Source: CAZDKK01 sp964603725
GTDB taxonomy: Bacteria; Eisenbacteria; RBG-16-71-46; CAIMUX01; WJJG01
Direction of reading: 5' to 3'
Length of the DNA: 64,000 nt
NCBI GenBank assembly: GCA_964603725.1
Contig: CAZRWW010000020.1
Coordinates: forward strand, 6,404 to 70,403
The number at the start of each line of letters is the position of its first letter. The stretch's first letter is position 1. Under the pieces are notes generated by a model. The model searched no databases and was not told the DNA's origin. It saw only the letters and a list, made by a program, of their open reading frames with translations. The position numbers and the translations under genes were made by a program. Positions 1-9,900 of the stretch are shown in pieces.

Positions 1-234
1 GCGCGTCAGCAGGGAGACGCCGATCACAACCTTGGCCGCCGGCGCCCCGGCCTGCCCGGCGCCCGCGCCGCTCGCCGCGGGCGGCAGAGCCTGGTCCCCG
101 CCGGAGGATTGCCCCCGCTGGCCGCTGTCGCCGCCGCAGCCGGCGGCAAGGACCAGCGCCAGGGCCGCCACCCAGACCCGCAGCGCGGCTCCCGGCCGCG
201 CCATCCTGCCGTGCCCCCCGATCGCGTGCGCCAC
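1..234 (-). CDS. Periplasmic solute-binding lipoprotein, N-terminal part (runs off the window)
   Basis: The minus-strand frame is open from 234 to the window edge, so only about 78 residues are visible. A GTG at 234 sits six bases from a GGGAGG ribosome site (241-246) and gives a basic n-region, a hydrophobic core and a textbook LAAGC lipobox with the acylated cysteine near residue 33. An ATG at 204 is the alternative start. After a Gly/Ala/Ser/Gln-rich linker the mature part opens with KVVIGVSLLTR, the usual first strand of type-I periplasmic binding proteins of sugar ABC transporters. Role in sugar uptake is therefore inferred. The rest of the protein and any permease or ATPase lie outside the window. 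Confidence 0.7.
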   Translation of the reverse strand, partial: MAHAIGGHGRMARPGAALRVWVAALALVLAAGCGGDSGQRGQSSGGDQALPPAASGAGAGQAGAPAAKVVIGVSLLTR

Positions 235-407
235 GCTGCACCTCCCTGTGTCGGTTTCGGCGGCGATTCTAGCGCCTGGGGGCGCGCGGTCCAAGGGTAT
301 CGTGGGGCCGGATGTTTCGCTGGACTCCCGGACGCCGGCCGTGCAAGCTGCTGGACGATGCAGCGCCTGCGTCCGGATCCAGCCCCCCGTCAGCACGGAG
401 CACCGTG

Positions 408-542
408 ATGCATGTCTACGTCCTGTTCGCCCATCCCAGCTCGAGCTCATTCTGCCGATTGGTGCTCGAGGCCTTCATTCGGGGGCTCACGGATGCCGGA
501 CACACCTTCGAGGTAGGCAACTTGTACGCGAGGAGATCATGA
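408..542 (+). pseudogene. Truncated NAD(P)H:quinone oxidoreductase (flavodoxin-2 fold) remnant
   Basis: Forty-four codons read MHVYVLFAHPSSSSF, then a helix rich in L/E/A, then GHTFEVGNLYA. This is the first strand, the FMN-phosphate loop (AHP..SSF) and the second strand of the KefF/MdaB-type flavodoxin family. The frame stops at TGA 540-542, at about one fifth of the usual 180-250 residue length, and I see no continuation in any frame. The stop overlaps the ATG of the next gene (ATGA, 539-542). Either a deletion joined this start to the aspartic-protease gene or the fragment now acts as a short translated leader. Non-functional as a reductase. Confidence 0.6.
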
Positions 543-1867
543 AACCCGGCTGCACCTGGTTGTTGGGCGCATTCGTGGGCGTGGCTTGGTCAACGCTGGG
601 GTGTGAACAGATGAGGACGGAGGCCGTCACCGTGCCGATGACGCTCGATCACAACCGCATGCTGGTGGACGCCGAGATCCAGCGCCTGGATGGAAGCTGG
701 CGCCCCGTCCGGCTGTGGGTCGACACGGGGAATCCCGAGTTCTTCATCAGCGAGGCCCTGGCGCGCGATCTCGGCCTCGACCTCTCGGCCGCCGGCGATG
801 GCGCCGCGACCGGAGCGCTGGAAGTGGCGCCGCCCGCGGGCGTGCGGCTGGGCGGGATGGCGCTGGATTTCCAGGGTGTGACGTCCAGGGTGCTGTTCGA
901 ACCGCGCTGGCTGTTCGGGACCATGCACAACGACGCCAATCTGCCCTCCACGGTCTTGCAGCGCTATCACGTCGTCTTCGACTACCCCCAGTCGGGTCTC
1001 ACGATCGCGGAGCCCGGCCGCCTGCGGCCGCAGGGGGTCCGTGCGCCCGCCAGTGTCAATCCCGCCACCGGCATCGTTCAGCTCGACGCTCTGATCGATG
1101 GCGAGCCCTTCAGCTTCGCGCTGGACAACGGGGCCTCGTACAGCTTCGCCTCCGACGAGCTCGTCCGGCGTCTGGCCGAGGCGCACCCCGACTGGCCGCG
1201 CTGCACCGGAGCGGTCGGCTGCGCGAACATCTGGGGATGGTGGCCGCGCGAGGGCGCCTGGCCGGTCCTGCGCGTGCCCGAGCTCGACTGGGGCGGCGTG
1301 CGCCTGACGGGCGTGGGCATCGCGGGGCTGCCACCGTTCTTCCAGGGCGGCTCCACGGTGGGCGCCTGGTACTCGCAGAAGACCGCCCACCCGGTGGAAG
1401 GCTTCCTCGGCCCGAACGCCTTCAAGGCCTTCCGCGTCGAGATCGACTACGCCGGCGGCGCCGTCTACTTCGCCCCGGGCGCCCGGGTCGGCGACGAGGC
1501 GCAAGGCACCAGGCCGGGCGACGAGGTGCAAGGCACCAGGCCGGGCGACGAGGCACAGGGCACCAGGCCGGGCGACGCCGCGCGGGCTGGCTCGCACGAC
1601 ATGGACCTCGTGGGCCTGACGCTGCGCCTGGGCGCCGACGGCCGCTACCTGGTGATCGGCGTCGCCGAGAAGAACGGGCAGCCGTCGGTCGCGGGCGTGG
1701 AGCCGGGCGACGTGCTGCTCGAGGTGGGGAATCTGATCGCCAACGGCGCCACCATGGGCGCCGTCGTCGACGCGCTCCGGGGCGAGCCGGGCGAGCTGCG
1801 CAGGCTCGTGCTCGAGCGCGACGGCGCGCGCATCGTCGTCGACGCGCGGGTGGAACGCCTCCTCTAG
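539..1867 (+). CDS. Exported retropepsin-like aspartic protease with C-terminal PDZ domain
   Basis: 442 residues from the ATG at 539, preceded by GAGGAG. The N-terminus has a short hydrophobic segment ending in TLGC, a weak lipobox. Two aspartic-protease half-sites are visible: VDTG with Asp62, and ALDNGAS with Asp196, where the usual DTG/DSG is DNG. About residues 540-590 of other family members correspond here to a C-terminal PDZ domain (AGVEPGDVLLEVG..., last ~85 residues). Between protease and PDZ lie three perfect-length nine-residue repeats (DEAQGTRPG type). Known relatives are periplasmic or surface aspartic proteases with a PDZ domain. Substrate unknown. The long frame upstream of 539 has no start signal and I exclude it. 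Confidence 0.8.
   Translation: MKPGCTWLLGAFVGVAWSTLGCEQMRTEAVTVPMTLDHNRMLVDAEIQRLDGSWRPVRLWVDTGNPEFFISEALARDLGLDLSAAGDGAATGALEVAPPAGVRLGGMALDFQGVTSRVLFEPRWLFGTMHNDANLPSTVLQRYHVVFDYPQSGLTIAEPGRLRPQGVRAPASVNPATGIVQLDALIDGEPFSFALDNGASYSFASDELVRRLAEAHPDWPRCTGAVGCANIWGWWPREGAWPVLRVPELDWGGVRLTGVGIAGLPPFFQGGSTVGAWYSQKTAHPVEGFLGPNAFKAFRVEIDYAGGAVYFAPGARVGDEAQGTRPGDEVQGTRPGDEAQGTRPGDAARAGSHDMDLVGLTLRLGADGRYLVIGVAEKNGQPSVAGVEPGDVLLEVGNLIANGATMGAVVDALRGEPGELRRLVLERDGARIVVDARVERLL
1493..1573 (+). repeat. 27-bp coding minisatellite, three units
   Basis: Three head-to-tail 27-bp units (1493-1519, 1520-1546, 1547-1573) encode D-E-(A/V)-Q-G-T-R-P-G and differ at only a few bases. They form the linker between the protease and PDZ domains. 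Because the unit is a multiple of three, copy-number change would alter linker length without breaking the frame. Confidence 0.9.
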
Positions 1868-1891
1868 CGCGCACGCTCGGCGCCCGGGCTG

Positions 1892-1920
1892 TAGACGCCC
1901 CCTTGCGGCCCCGCTATCAT
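1892..1920 (+). promoter_or_regulatory. Possible sigma70-type promoter for the 2006-4155 gene pair
   Basis: TAGACG (1892-1897) and TATCAT (1915-1920) are separated by 17 bp, each a four- or five-of-six match to consensus. They lie about 85 bp upstream of the ATG at 2006. Sequence match only. Confidence 0.3.
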
Positions 1921-2005
1921 CCCCACGTGTGTCGCCGTCCCGCCGTACGATCCGCCGGGACGCGATGAGCTCGGATCACCCCACCCCCGGGAGGCCAGCA
2001 CGCCC

Positions 2006-2557
2006 ATGCCGCGGCGCGCCCGACCGGCTGCAGCCAGAGGGAAGTCATCGGCCTGCGGTCGCGAGCCGCGCGCTGCGGGCCCGCTGCTCGCGTCGCTGGT
2101 TCTGCTCCTGATCCTGACGGCCTTCTGCGCATTCACCCGCTGGGGCGGAACCTACCCCCGGTTCGCCTCCGGCAGTTGGGGAGCCTGGCGGCTGTCGCGC
2201 GGGATGTCGGCCGATGCACGGCGGCTCGCGCTGTACGATGACACCTACCCGCTGCTGCTCTACCTGCGGGACTACCTGCCCGAAGACGCCAGGGTCCTGC
2301 TGCCGCCCATCGACTTCATCCGGAGCCGCTACGGCCGCGAGATACCGCTCTTCGCCAGCGCCACGTCCACCTACAGCTTCATCTACCCGCGCGTCCCGGT
2401 GCACCACGGGCGGCCGTCGCCTTTCATGCACGACATCACGCACCTGCTGGTCTGGGAGCACTGGGGCCTCGACTACGTCGCGAGCGGCGAGCCACGGACC
2501 GAGGGCAACCGGATCATGATCTACGAGTGGCCGCAGGGCCTGGAGGTGTCATGGTAG
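2006..2557 (+). CDS. Single-pass membrane protein of unknown function, coupled to a GT-C protein
   Basis: 183 residues. ATG at 2006 follows GGGAGG (about 1989-1994). A basic N-terminus precedes one membrane segment (roughly residues 26-44, LLASLVLLLILTAFCAF). The remaining ~135 residues should be extracytoplasmic, rich in aromatic residues, with DTYPLLLYLRDYLP and SPFMHDITHLLVWEHW. The ending overlaps the next gene by seven bases (ATGGTAG), so the two are probably translationally coupled. The soluble part resembles the periplasmic domain often found at the C-terminus of GT-C glycosyltransferases, so it may be a separately encoded domain of its neighbour. I do not recognise a named family. Confidence 0.65.
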   Translation: MPRRARPAAARGKSSACGREPRAAGPLLASLVLLLILTAFCAFTRWGGTYPRFASGSWGAWRLSRGMSADARRLALYDDTYPLLLYLRDYLPEDARVLLPPIDFIRSRYGREIPLFASATSTYSFIYPRVPVHHGRPSPFMHDITHLLVWEHWGLDYVASGEPRTEGNRIMIYEWPQGLEVSW

Positions 2558-4155
2558 GGGCGGGCACGGCAGCCACGGGCGCCGCCGGCGGGCCGGGATC
2601 GATCGCGGCCCTGCTGATGGGGCTGCTGGTGCTCCTGGCCTCCGGCGACGGCTTGCTGCGCTTACTGGGACGCGCCGGGCTGGTGCGCGCCGCGGGCGCT
2701 GCCGAGGGATTGGGCCTGCGCATCCTGCTCGCGCTCGCCTCCGTGCCGTGGTGGTGTCTGATCCTCGACCTGGCGACCGTGCCGATCACGCGGGTGACCT
2801 TCGGCCTGCTCGCGCTGGCGCTCGCCGTCGCGGGCGGCTGGGTCGATCGCAGCGGCTGGATCGGGTTGCTCCCGCGCGCCGCGGGGGGCGCCGGCCGGCG
2901 GCCGGACGAGGGCGCCCGAGCGGGCGGGCGGGCGAGGTCGAACGAGCGCCCGCGGTCGGACGGCGCCCCGTCACCGGCGAGGCTGCGCGCGACAATCGCT
3001 CGCGCGCCGGCGGCCGCCGTCCTGGCGCTGGCCGTGGCGGGCATCGTGCTCTTCAGCCTCACGCAGGTCGGCCTGTCGGCGCCGCGCGCCTACGACGCCC
3101 TGGTCGGCTTCGATGCGGTGGGCAAGCTGATGGCCTACGAGGGCCGCCTGCGCTCGACGCTCTTCACCCACATCACGTACGATCCGCAGTGCGTCTATCC
3201 GCCTTTCACATCGTGCAACCAGGGGTTCTGGTACCTCTTCTTCCCGCCGATCCAGCGGCTCTGGGTTCCCCTGCTGGCGGCCGGATTCCTGCTGGCCTTC
3301 TGGGGCTGGATCCGGCGCTGGACCGCGTCGGCCACCGCGGCGGCCGTGGCCGCCTTTCTCGTGCTGCTGCCTCCCGAGCTGGCCTTCCATGTGACCGAGG
3401 GGCAGACCGATCTGCCGAGCATGATCTATACGACGATGGCGATGCTCTCCGCAGTGGCGTGGTTGCGGGGCCGCGGCGGCGCGGGCCCGGTCGCGCTGTA
3501 CATGCTCTGCGCCACGACGGCGCGCAGCGAGAATGTGCTCTTTGCGGCCGCGCTGGCGCTGGCGGGCGCCATCGGCGCGCGCACGCGGCGCTGGACGGCG
3601 CTGTGGGTGGCGGCGGCGCCGGCCGCGTTCTTCGTCTTCTGGAACCTCATCTTCGTCAGGGGCTTGCTGGGCTACGATCCCGCGGCCCACTTCCGCCACG
3701 ACGTGACGTTCGACCTGGCCCGCCTGGCCGAGGTGCTGGATCTGGCCGTGACGATCTTGTGGTCGCACGGCGCCTTCGGCGAATTCGCGTGGGCGATCCC
3801 GCTGGCGTCGGGGCTGTGGCTACTCGGCTGGTGGGCGCGGCGGACCGGCCGGCTCGCCGCCGCCCAGGATCCAGGGGTAACGGGCCCCCTACTGCTCCTG
3901 GTGGGCCTGGGATTTGTCTTCTACATGCCCTTCTTCTACATGTGGGACGACGTGCTCAACCCGCTGTGGACGATGGCGCATACGTACAAGCGCGGCGTCT
4001 TCCGCTTCATCCCGCCGGTGACGGCGGCGCTGGTGGCGGCGCCGCCGCTGCTGGCGCTGCTGCGGCGCTGCGAGCGCCCGGCCGCGGAGCCGGCGCCGGG
4101 CAGGGGAGCTGCGGAGCCGGGCAAGGAAGGTCCGGCGCCCATCGGCGCTCAGTAG
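2551..4155 (+). CDS. Polytopic membrane protein, probable GT-C fold glycosyltransferase
   Basis: 534 residues with about ten to twelve hydrophobic segments. The ATG at 2551 has GGAGG at 2542-2546 and overlaps the upstream stop; the longer frame from 2527 lacks this support. After two N-terminal helices and a low-complexity Arg/Gly/Ala loop (residues ~115-150), the first large extracytoplasmic loop carries AYDALVGFDAVGKLMAYEG and YPPFTSC. Acidic residues in this position are a feature of dolichyl- or polyprenyl-phosphate-sugar dependent GT-C enzymes. A transfer reaction on the periplasmic side is therefore likely but the sugar and acceptor are unknown. The stop overlaps the convergent cydB stop by seven bases. 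Confidence 0.6.
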   Translation: MVGAGTAATGAAGGPGSIAALLMGLLVLLASGDGLLRLLGRAGLVRAAGAAEGLGLRILLALASVPWWCLILDLATVPITRVTFGLLALALAVAGGWVDRSGWIGLLPRAAGGAGRRPDEGARAGGRARSNERPRSDGAPSPARLRATIARAPAAAVLALAVAGIVLFSLTQVGLSAPRAYDALVGFDAVGKLMAYEGRLRSTLFTHITYDPQCVYPPFTSCNQGFWYLFFPPIQRLWVPLLAAGFLLAFWGWIRRWTASATAAAVAAFLVLLPPELAFHVTEGQTDLPSMIYTTMAMLSAVAWLRGRGGAGPVALYMLCATTARSENVLFAAALALAGAIGARTRRWTALWVAAAPAAFFVFWNLIFVRGLLGYDPAAHFRHDVTFDLARLAEVLDLAVTILWSHGAFGEFAWAIPLASGLWLLGWWARRTGRLAAAQDPGVTGPLLLLVGLGFVFYMPFFYMWDDVLNPLWTMAHTYKRGVFRFIPPVTAALVAAPPLLALLRRCERPAAEPAPGRGAAEPGKEGPAPIGAQ

Positions 4156-5174
4156 CTCTCCTCCCCCAGCTCGACCTTGCCGGCGAAGACCCGATGGATG
4201 TAGATCGTGTAGGCGATCACGATCGGCATGCCGATGAGCGCGATGATGAGCATCGTCGTCAGGGTGCGGGGCGTCGAGGAAGCGTTGGCGATCGTCAGGC
4301 TGTGGGCGAGGTCCGTGAGCGACGGCACCAGGAGCGGGTAGAGGCTCGCGCCGACGAGGCCGATCTGGGCCGCGATCGCCGCCGATGAGACCACGAAGCC
4401 CAGCGCCGCCCGGCGGGCGCGGATCGCCACCGGCAGATAGAGCAACGCCGCCAGCAGCAGCGCGAGCAGCGCCCAGGCGATCGGGTTGCCCCGGGCCCCC
4501 GCCAGGAGCCATGGCGAGACGAAGCTCGTGAGCACCGTGGCGATCGCGTAGAGCGCCACCCAACCGATCCAGGCGCCGGACGCCCAGCGCAGCATGCGCT
4601 CGCGCAGCTCGCCCTCGCTCTTCTGCGCCATGTAGAGCGCGCCGTGACAGGTGAACATGACCAGGCCCAGCAGGCCCACCAGCAGCGCGTAAGGATGGAG
4701 CAGCCCCGGGAACGACCCGGTGAAGCGCCCGTGCGCGTCGAGCGGCAGGCCGCGCAGGATGTTGCCCACCGCCACGCCGAACAGCGTTGCGGCGACCAGG
4801 CTGCCCAGGCCGAAGCCCCAGTCCCAGAAGGACTGCCAGCGCGGGTGCTCGACCTTGCCGCGGAATTCGATCGACACGGCCCGGAAGATGAGCGCCACCA
4901 AGAGCAGGATCAGCGCCAGGTAGAAGGCGCTAAAGACCGTGGCGTAGACGACCGGGAACGCCGCGAACAAGGCCCCCCCGCCGGTCAGGAGCCACACCTC
5001 GTTGCCGTCCCAGACCGGCCCGATCGCGTTCAGGTAGAGACGCTTCTCCCGGCCCTTGCGCCCGAACAGCGAGAGCACGCCCACGCCCAGGTCGAATCCG
5101 TCCAGGATCGCGTAGCCGATGATGAGCACGCCGAAGAGCAAGAACCAGACGGTCTGCAGAGCGGTCGGTTCCAT
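4149..5174 (-). CDS. cydB: Cytochrome bd-type quinol oxidase subunit II
   Basis: 341 residues. The N-terminus LQTVWFLLFGVLIIGYAILDGFDLG and the later AIGPVWDGNEVWLLTGGGALFAAFP are signature segments of CydB. Nine hydrophobic helices are visible. With CydA it forms the membrane enzyme that oxidises quinol and reduces O2 at low oxygen. ATG 5174 is chosen because AGGAGG lies eight bases upstream; an in-frame GTG at 5183 overlaps that ribosome site. Gene order cydA-cydB with a 12-bp gap is standard. No cydX-like small gene can follow because the convergent GT-C gene ends here. Confidence 0.95.
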   Translation of the reverse strand: MEPTALQTVWFLLFGVLIIGYAILDGFDLGVGVLSLFGRKGREKRLYLNAIGPVWDGNEVWLLTGGGALFAAFPVVYATVFSAFYLALILLLVALIFRAVSIEFRGKVEHPRWQSFWDWGFGLGSLVAATLFGVAVGNILRGLPLDAHGRFTGSFPGLLHPYALLVGLLGLVMFTCHGALYMAQKSEGELRERMLRWASGAWIGWVALYAIATVLTSFVSPWLLAGARGNPIAWALLALLLAALLYLPVAIRARRAALGFVVSSAAIAAQIGLVGASLYPLLVPSLTDLAHSLTIANASSTPRTLTTMLIIALIGMPIVIAYTIYIHRVFAGKVELGEESY

Positions 5175-5186
5175 CGCGCACACCTC

Positions 5187-6581
5187 CTAGGCGTTGGCCG
5201 GGGCCGGCGTGTCCTGGTCCGGATCGTTCCGGGCCGGGCGCCCGCGGGCGCCCGCCGGCGCCTCGGGACCGGCCTGGATCTTGCGCCGCAGCAGGTAGAC
5301 CCAGACCACGCCCAGAGCGAGGTAGATCAGCCCGAACAGGATGATCGAGAAGAGCACCTCCCCGGCGGATACCGTCGGCGAGACCGCGTCGCGGGTCCGC
5401 AGCAGCTTGTACACGATCCACGGCTGGCGGCCGACCTCGGCCGCGATCCAGCCAAACTGGCAGGCGATGATGGGCAGCGGAATCGACCAACTCACGAGCT
5501 TCAGATACCAGCGCGTCTCGAAGAGCCGGCCGCGCCGCCACAGCCACAGGCCGAACGCCGTGGCGCCGACGAAGTAGAGCCCCAGGATCACCATGTTGTG
5601 GAACGACACGAACGAGAACCACAACTCGGCCCCGCGCGGCACCTGATCGGGCGGGAAGTCGCTCAGCCCGCGGATGGGGGCGTGGGGATCGCCGAATGCC
5701 ATCCAGCTCAGCAGATTCGGCACCTCGATCCGGGCCTTGAGCTCCGGCGGGTCCGGATCGGGCAGCGCGAAGAAGACGAGCGGCGCGCCGGACTGCCCGA
5801 CGTAGAGACCCTCGATCGCGGCGAACTTCTCGGGCTGGGTATGCGCCACCTGCCGCGCGTGCTCGTGGCCGAAGGGGAAGATCACCAGCACCGCGGCGAT
5901 CAGCCCGCCGGCCAGCGACAGCGGGAGGGTCCGGCGCGCGACGTCGGTCCCGCGCTGCCGCAGAAGCAGCGTCGCCGAGATGCCCGCCATGAAGAACGCC
6001 CCGGTGACCAGCGCGGCCGTGATGGTGTGGAAGAAGCGCACGCCGGTCGAGGCGTTGAACACCGCGGCCCAGAAGCTCGTCAGCTCCGCGCGTCCGAGCG
6101 CTTCGTTGATCTGGTAGCCGGCCGGGGTCTGCTGCCAGGAGTTGGCCACCAGGATCCAGAAGGCCGAGATCGTCGCGCCCACGGCGACCATCAGGCAGGA
6201 GAACCAGTGGGCCCCCGGCGACAGCCGCCGGCGGCCGAAGAGGTAGAGGCCGAGGAACCCCGACTCGAGGAAGAAGGCGAAGATCCCCTCGGCCGCGAGC
6301 GGCGCGCCGAAGATATCGCCCACGTACTTCGAGTAGCTCGCCCAGTTCGTGCCGAACTGGAACTCCATGACGATGCCCGTGGCGACCCCGACGGCGAAGG
6401 TCAGCGCGAAGAGCTTGGCGAAGAACCGGCCGGCGCGCTGGAAGACCTCATCACCCCGGCGCCAGCCCAGCCACTCGACCACGACCAGCAGCCAGGCCAG
6501 CCCGATCGTGATGGGCGGAAAGATGAAGTGGAACCCGATCGTCAGCGCGAATTGCAGCCGGGCCAACAGCACCGCATCCAT
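5187..6581 (-). CDS. cydA: Cytochrome bd-type quinol oxidase subunit I
   Basis: 464 residues from ATG 6581. Recognisable features are RLQFALTIGFHFIFPP with the haem-ligand His18, the FHTITAAL helix carrying the second haem histidine, GHEHARQVAHTQPEK at the quinol loop, and AAEVGRQPWIVY near the C-terminus. The quinol-binding Q-loop is the short form (about 75 residues between GHEH and RGAELW), unlike the long loop of E. coli. The C-terminal ~35 residues are a Pro/Ala/Gly-rich tail. It is followed after 12 bp by cydB. The upstream region to 6931 carries no other gene, only GC-rich degenerate repeats. Confidence 0.95.
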   Translation of the reverse strand: MDAVLLARLQFALTIGFHFIFPPITIGLAWLLVVVEWLGWRRGDEVFQRAGRFFAKLFALTFAVGVATGIVMEFQFGTNWASYSKYVGDIFGAPLAAEGIFAFFLESGFLGLYLFGRRRLSPGAHWFSCLMVAVGATISAFWILVANSWQQTPAGYQINEALGRAELTSFWAAVFNASTGVRFFHTITAALVTGAFFMAGISATLLLRQRGTDVARRTLPLSLAGGLIAAVLVIFPFGHEHARQVAHTQPEKFAAIEGLYVGQSGAPLVFFALPDPDPPELKARIEVPNLLSWMAFGDPHAPIRGLSDFPPDQVPRGAELWFSFVSFHNMVILGLYFVGATAFGLWLWRRGRLFETRWYLKLVSWSIPLPIIACQFGWIAAEVGRQPWIVYKLLRTRDAVSPTVSAGEVLFSIILFGLIYLALGVVWVYLLRRKIQAGPEAPAGARGRPARNDPDQDTPAPANA

Positions 6582-6686
6582 GCGCGCCCCCCTCGTGGCT
6601 TGCCGGTCGCTTCCGGGACCCGCCTTGGTCGCCGGCCAGCTTAGCAGCGCCGCGAAGGCCGCGGAAGCCCCGGCTGCCTCGACTCC

Positions 6687-6774
6687 GGCTGCTCGGCCCT
6701 GACCGCCTCGACCCCGGCTGCTCGGCCCTGACCGCCGCGGCCCCGGCTGCAGCGACCCTGACCGCCGCGCCCGT
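6687..6774. repeat. Degenerate ~29-bp intergenic tandem repeat upstream of cydA
   Basis: Three units of 29, 29 and 30 bp (6687-6715, 6716-6744, 6745-6774), each beginning GGCTGC and containing CCCTGACCGCC, with partial copies on both sides. They fill part of the 350-bp gap (6582-6931) between the divergent cydA and the 6932 gene. Nothing else in that gap looks coding. No intervening spacers, so it is not a CRISPR. Confidence 0.75.
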
Positions 6775-6931
6775 GGCTGTGGCCGGCCCTGCCCCGGATC
6801 GCTCGGCCTACGCCGGCGCGTAACTCCCGCGTAACGGCCCTGTCGTCTACTGCAGTACGGTAGCCTTGGAGGCTGCCGTGAGCACAGGGCCGGTCTCCCA
6901 GCCGTGCTGGGACCAGAGGAGGAGGTGGCGG

Positions 6932-9900
6932 ATGAATCGAACCGCGCTTGCGTCCCGCCTGGTGGTGGTGGCGCTGGCAGGCAGTCTCGGCGCGCTGGCC
7001 GCATCGGCGGCGTCGTGGCCGATGAAGCAGCGCGACGCTCAGAACACCGGCCGCGCGGATTACACCGTGCCGGTCGAGCGCCTGAACGACAGTTTCTTCA
7101 ACGTGTTTCGCTGGCAGAAACCCTCGCCCGCCTCGCCCAACGAGAGCGGCTTCGGCGCCAGCACGATGTCCTTCTTCGACGGCGCCGGCCCGGGCGGCCA
7201 GGACATCGTCGTGGGCACCTACCACTGGCCCAAGGGCCTCCAGGGCATGGACCGCCACACGGGCGCTGCTCTTTGGTCGGGCCTGCCCGCCGGGGGCGAG
7301 ACGATCGGCAGGATCACGCCCGCCTTCTCGAACGACGGCGCGACGATCTACGTGGTCAACGACGCCACTCAGAGCGGGTCGTATCCGGGCGGCCATCCCC
7401 TCATGGCTTTCCTCACGAGCGCCGGTCCGAGCACATTCTGGCACAACGGCGACAACCCGGACCCCAGCCATCTGGAGATGTCGTCGCCCACCCTCGCCGC
7501 CGATGGCCGCATCTTCCTGCACGGCTGGGTCGATCGTCCCTATGCGGGCAGCGACGATGGATCGACCATCACCGAGGTCTGGGGCGCCGCCACGCCCGCC
7601 GAGTGCGGCCTGAGCGATCCGGCGCTCTACGAGGACGAGGACTCCCTGCGCGTGGTGATCGGCTCCCGCTGGGGCCTGATCTTCTGCTACGACGGCAACA
7701 GCGGTGCCGAGCTCTGGTCGGTCGCCGCGGGCGGGCTCGTCGACGCCAGCGCGACGATCGATCCCGACAACGGCAACATCTACGTGGGCGCCGGCGACAA
7801 CGACATCTATGTCGTCGGGCTCGACCAGGAAGGCAACCCGCTCTGGACCGTTCCCGCGCTGCGCGTCCACGAGTACATCCCGGGAACGAACAACCCGCAA
7901 CGCGCGCAGGCGACCGGCGCCCTCAGCTTCGACGGCGCCACCTACTACTTCCAGACCAGCAGCGTCGAAGGCGATGGCCTCTTGTACGCCATCAACACGT
8001 GGGACGGGTCGATCAAGTGGACTTTCCCGACCGGGAGCCAGGGATGGGAAATGGAATCCTCCTCACCGGTCGTGACCGAGAACGGCGTGATCGTGATCGG
8101 CAACAACCGGGGAGACACCTACTTCGCGATCCTCGATGAGGGCACGAGCTGCACGCTGCTCGACATCCTGAGCGTCAATCCCGACCAGTGGGGGACGGAC
8201 CAGAGCCACGCCGTCTCCAGCGCGACCATCTCCCCCGAGGGCGATTTGTACCTGCCGCTGCGCACCTACTGGACCACCGGCAACGGCGACGGCGATGTCC
8301 CCACTGGCGAGGTCGCCAACGTCTACACCGCGATCGACCTGCGGCCCGACGCCGTCACCGTGCTCCCCGGCCCCCCCTGGCAAGCGGCCTATGCGCTCAA
8401 CGGGGCGGTCCAGCTCGCCTGGCAGCCCGTGTTCGACCCCCAGGAGGTGTTCGACCACTACGCCGTCTATCGCGACACGCAGCCCTTCGCTTCCGTGGCC
8501 GGGATGATGCCGATCGGCGCGGTCTATGACCGCGAGCAGATCGAGTACCTGGACGACTCGGCCCAGAACGGCACGAGCTACTTCTACGCCGTCACCAGCG
8601 TCACCAGCCAGGGCGGCGAGTTCACGGCGGTCCAGCCCATCGGCCCGCGGACCCCGTTCGACGAGACCGACCTGCAGGTAGTCTCGATCGCCCGCACGCC
8701 GCGGTTCCCGCGCTACGATCCGCACTACACCCTGCTCGAGATCACCGAGCCGAGCGGCTTCGGACCCTACTACTGCTCGACGGCCACCGGACTTGGCAGC
8801 GGACAGACCGGTGACACGCAGCGCTGGCCCCAGATCGGGGACCCGGTGACCTACATCGCCACCGTCCGCAACCGCGGCACCAACACCCTGTACGAGACGA
8901 TCACGGCCGTCTGGAGCGTCGACGGCGTCCCGCAGGAGTTCCCGGGGCAGATGGCCTTCCTCGAGCCCAACGACACCTGCACCTTCGAGTTCATCCGCGC
9001 CTGGGACGGCCAGTCGCATGAGATCGCCTTCACCCTGGACATCACCGACGACCGCCCGGAGAACAACTCGCTCGCCATCGACACCAAGTCGGTCGCCTTC
9101 CTGAGCTACATCGATCGCACCCGGATGGAGGAGTTCCGCGAGGAGACCGTTCAGTATCCCTCGCCGGCCACCGACGACTTCATCGACTGGCTCAATCTTC
9201 ACATGACGCGGTTCAACGCCATGTTCGCCGACTCGGGCTGCGCCAAGCGCGTGCATTTCGACGTGCTCGCGGTGCTCGACGACCACGCGGACGATCCCGA
9301 TGTCGAGCGCATCCTCTGGGCGATCTTCCCGTTCCGCTACTACCGCGGTGAGGGCAGCCTGCGCCTGTCGGGCTACTACGCCCCCGACGATGACCTCGAC
9401 TACGGGCTGCTCCATGAAATGGGTCACCAGCTCGGACTGATCGACATCTATCAGCTCGACATCCCCGCCGAATGCAATCTGGTCACCGGCACGGCTTACA
9501 CGGCGACGGATTGTCTGATGCGGAACGTGGCCCACCACCTGTCGCGCCACAGCGCCAATGCGATGAATCACTGGCAGGACGTGGCCCACGGCTACTACGG
9601 CCAGTACTTGTACAGCCTGCCGGAGTTCGTGCGGCTGCGTCTGGTGGGCCTGGGCGGCGCGCCCCTCGACAGCGCGCAGGTCACGGTATACCAGATCGCC
9701 GAGCGTCCGGGCCTGGGCAAGGTCATCACGGACCAGATCAAGGCCCAGGGCGTGACCGACGCGCAGGGCGAATGGACCCTCCCCAACGTGGATGTCGATC
9801 CGGCGCTCGTGCCGCCGACTTTCGCCGGGGACGAGCTGCGCGACAATCCGTTCGGCTATGTCCACGTCGTCGGGACCAACGGCGTGCTGCTGCTGAAGGT

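Noticed and set aside
32..538. N-terminal extension of the aspartic-protease frame back to 32
   Set aside because: It is antisense to the lipoprotein at 1-234 and overlaps the flavodoxin remnant. No ribosome site is present, whereas ATG 539 has GAGGAG and a signal peptide.
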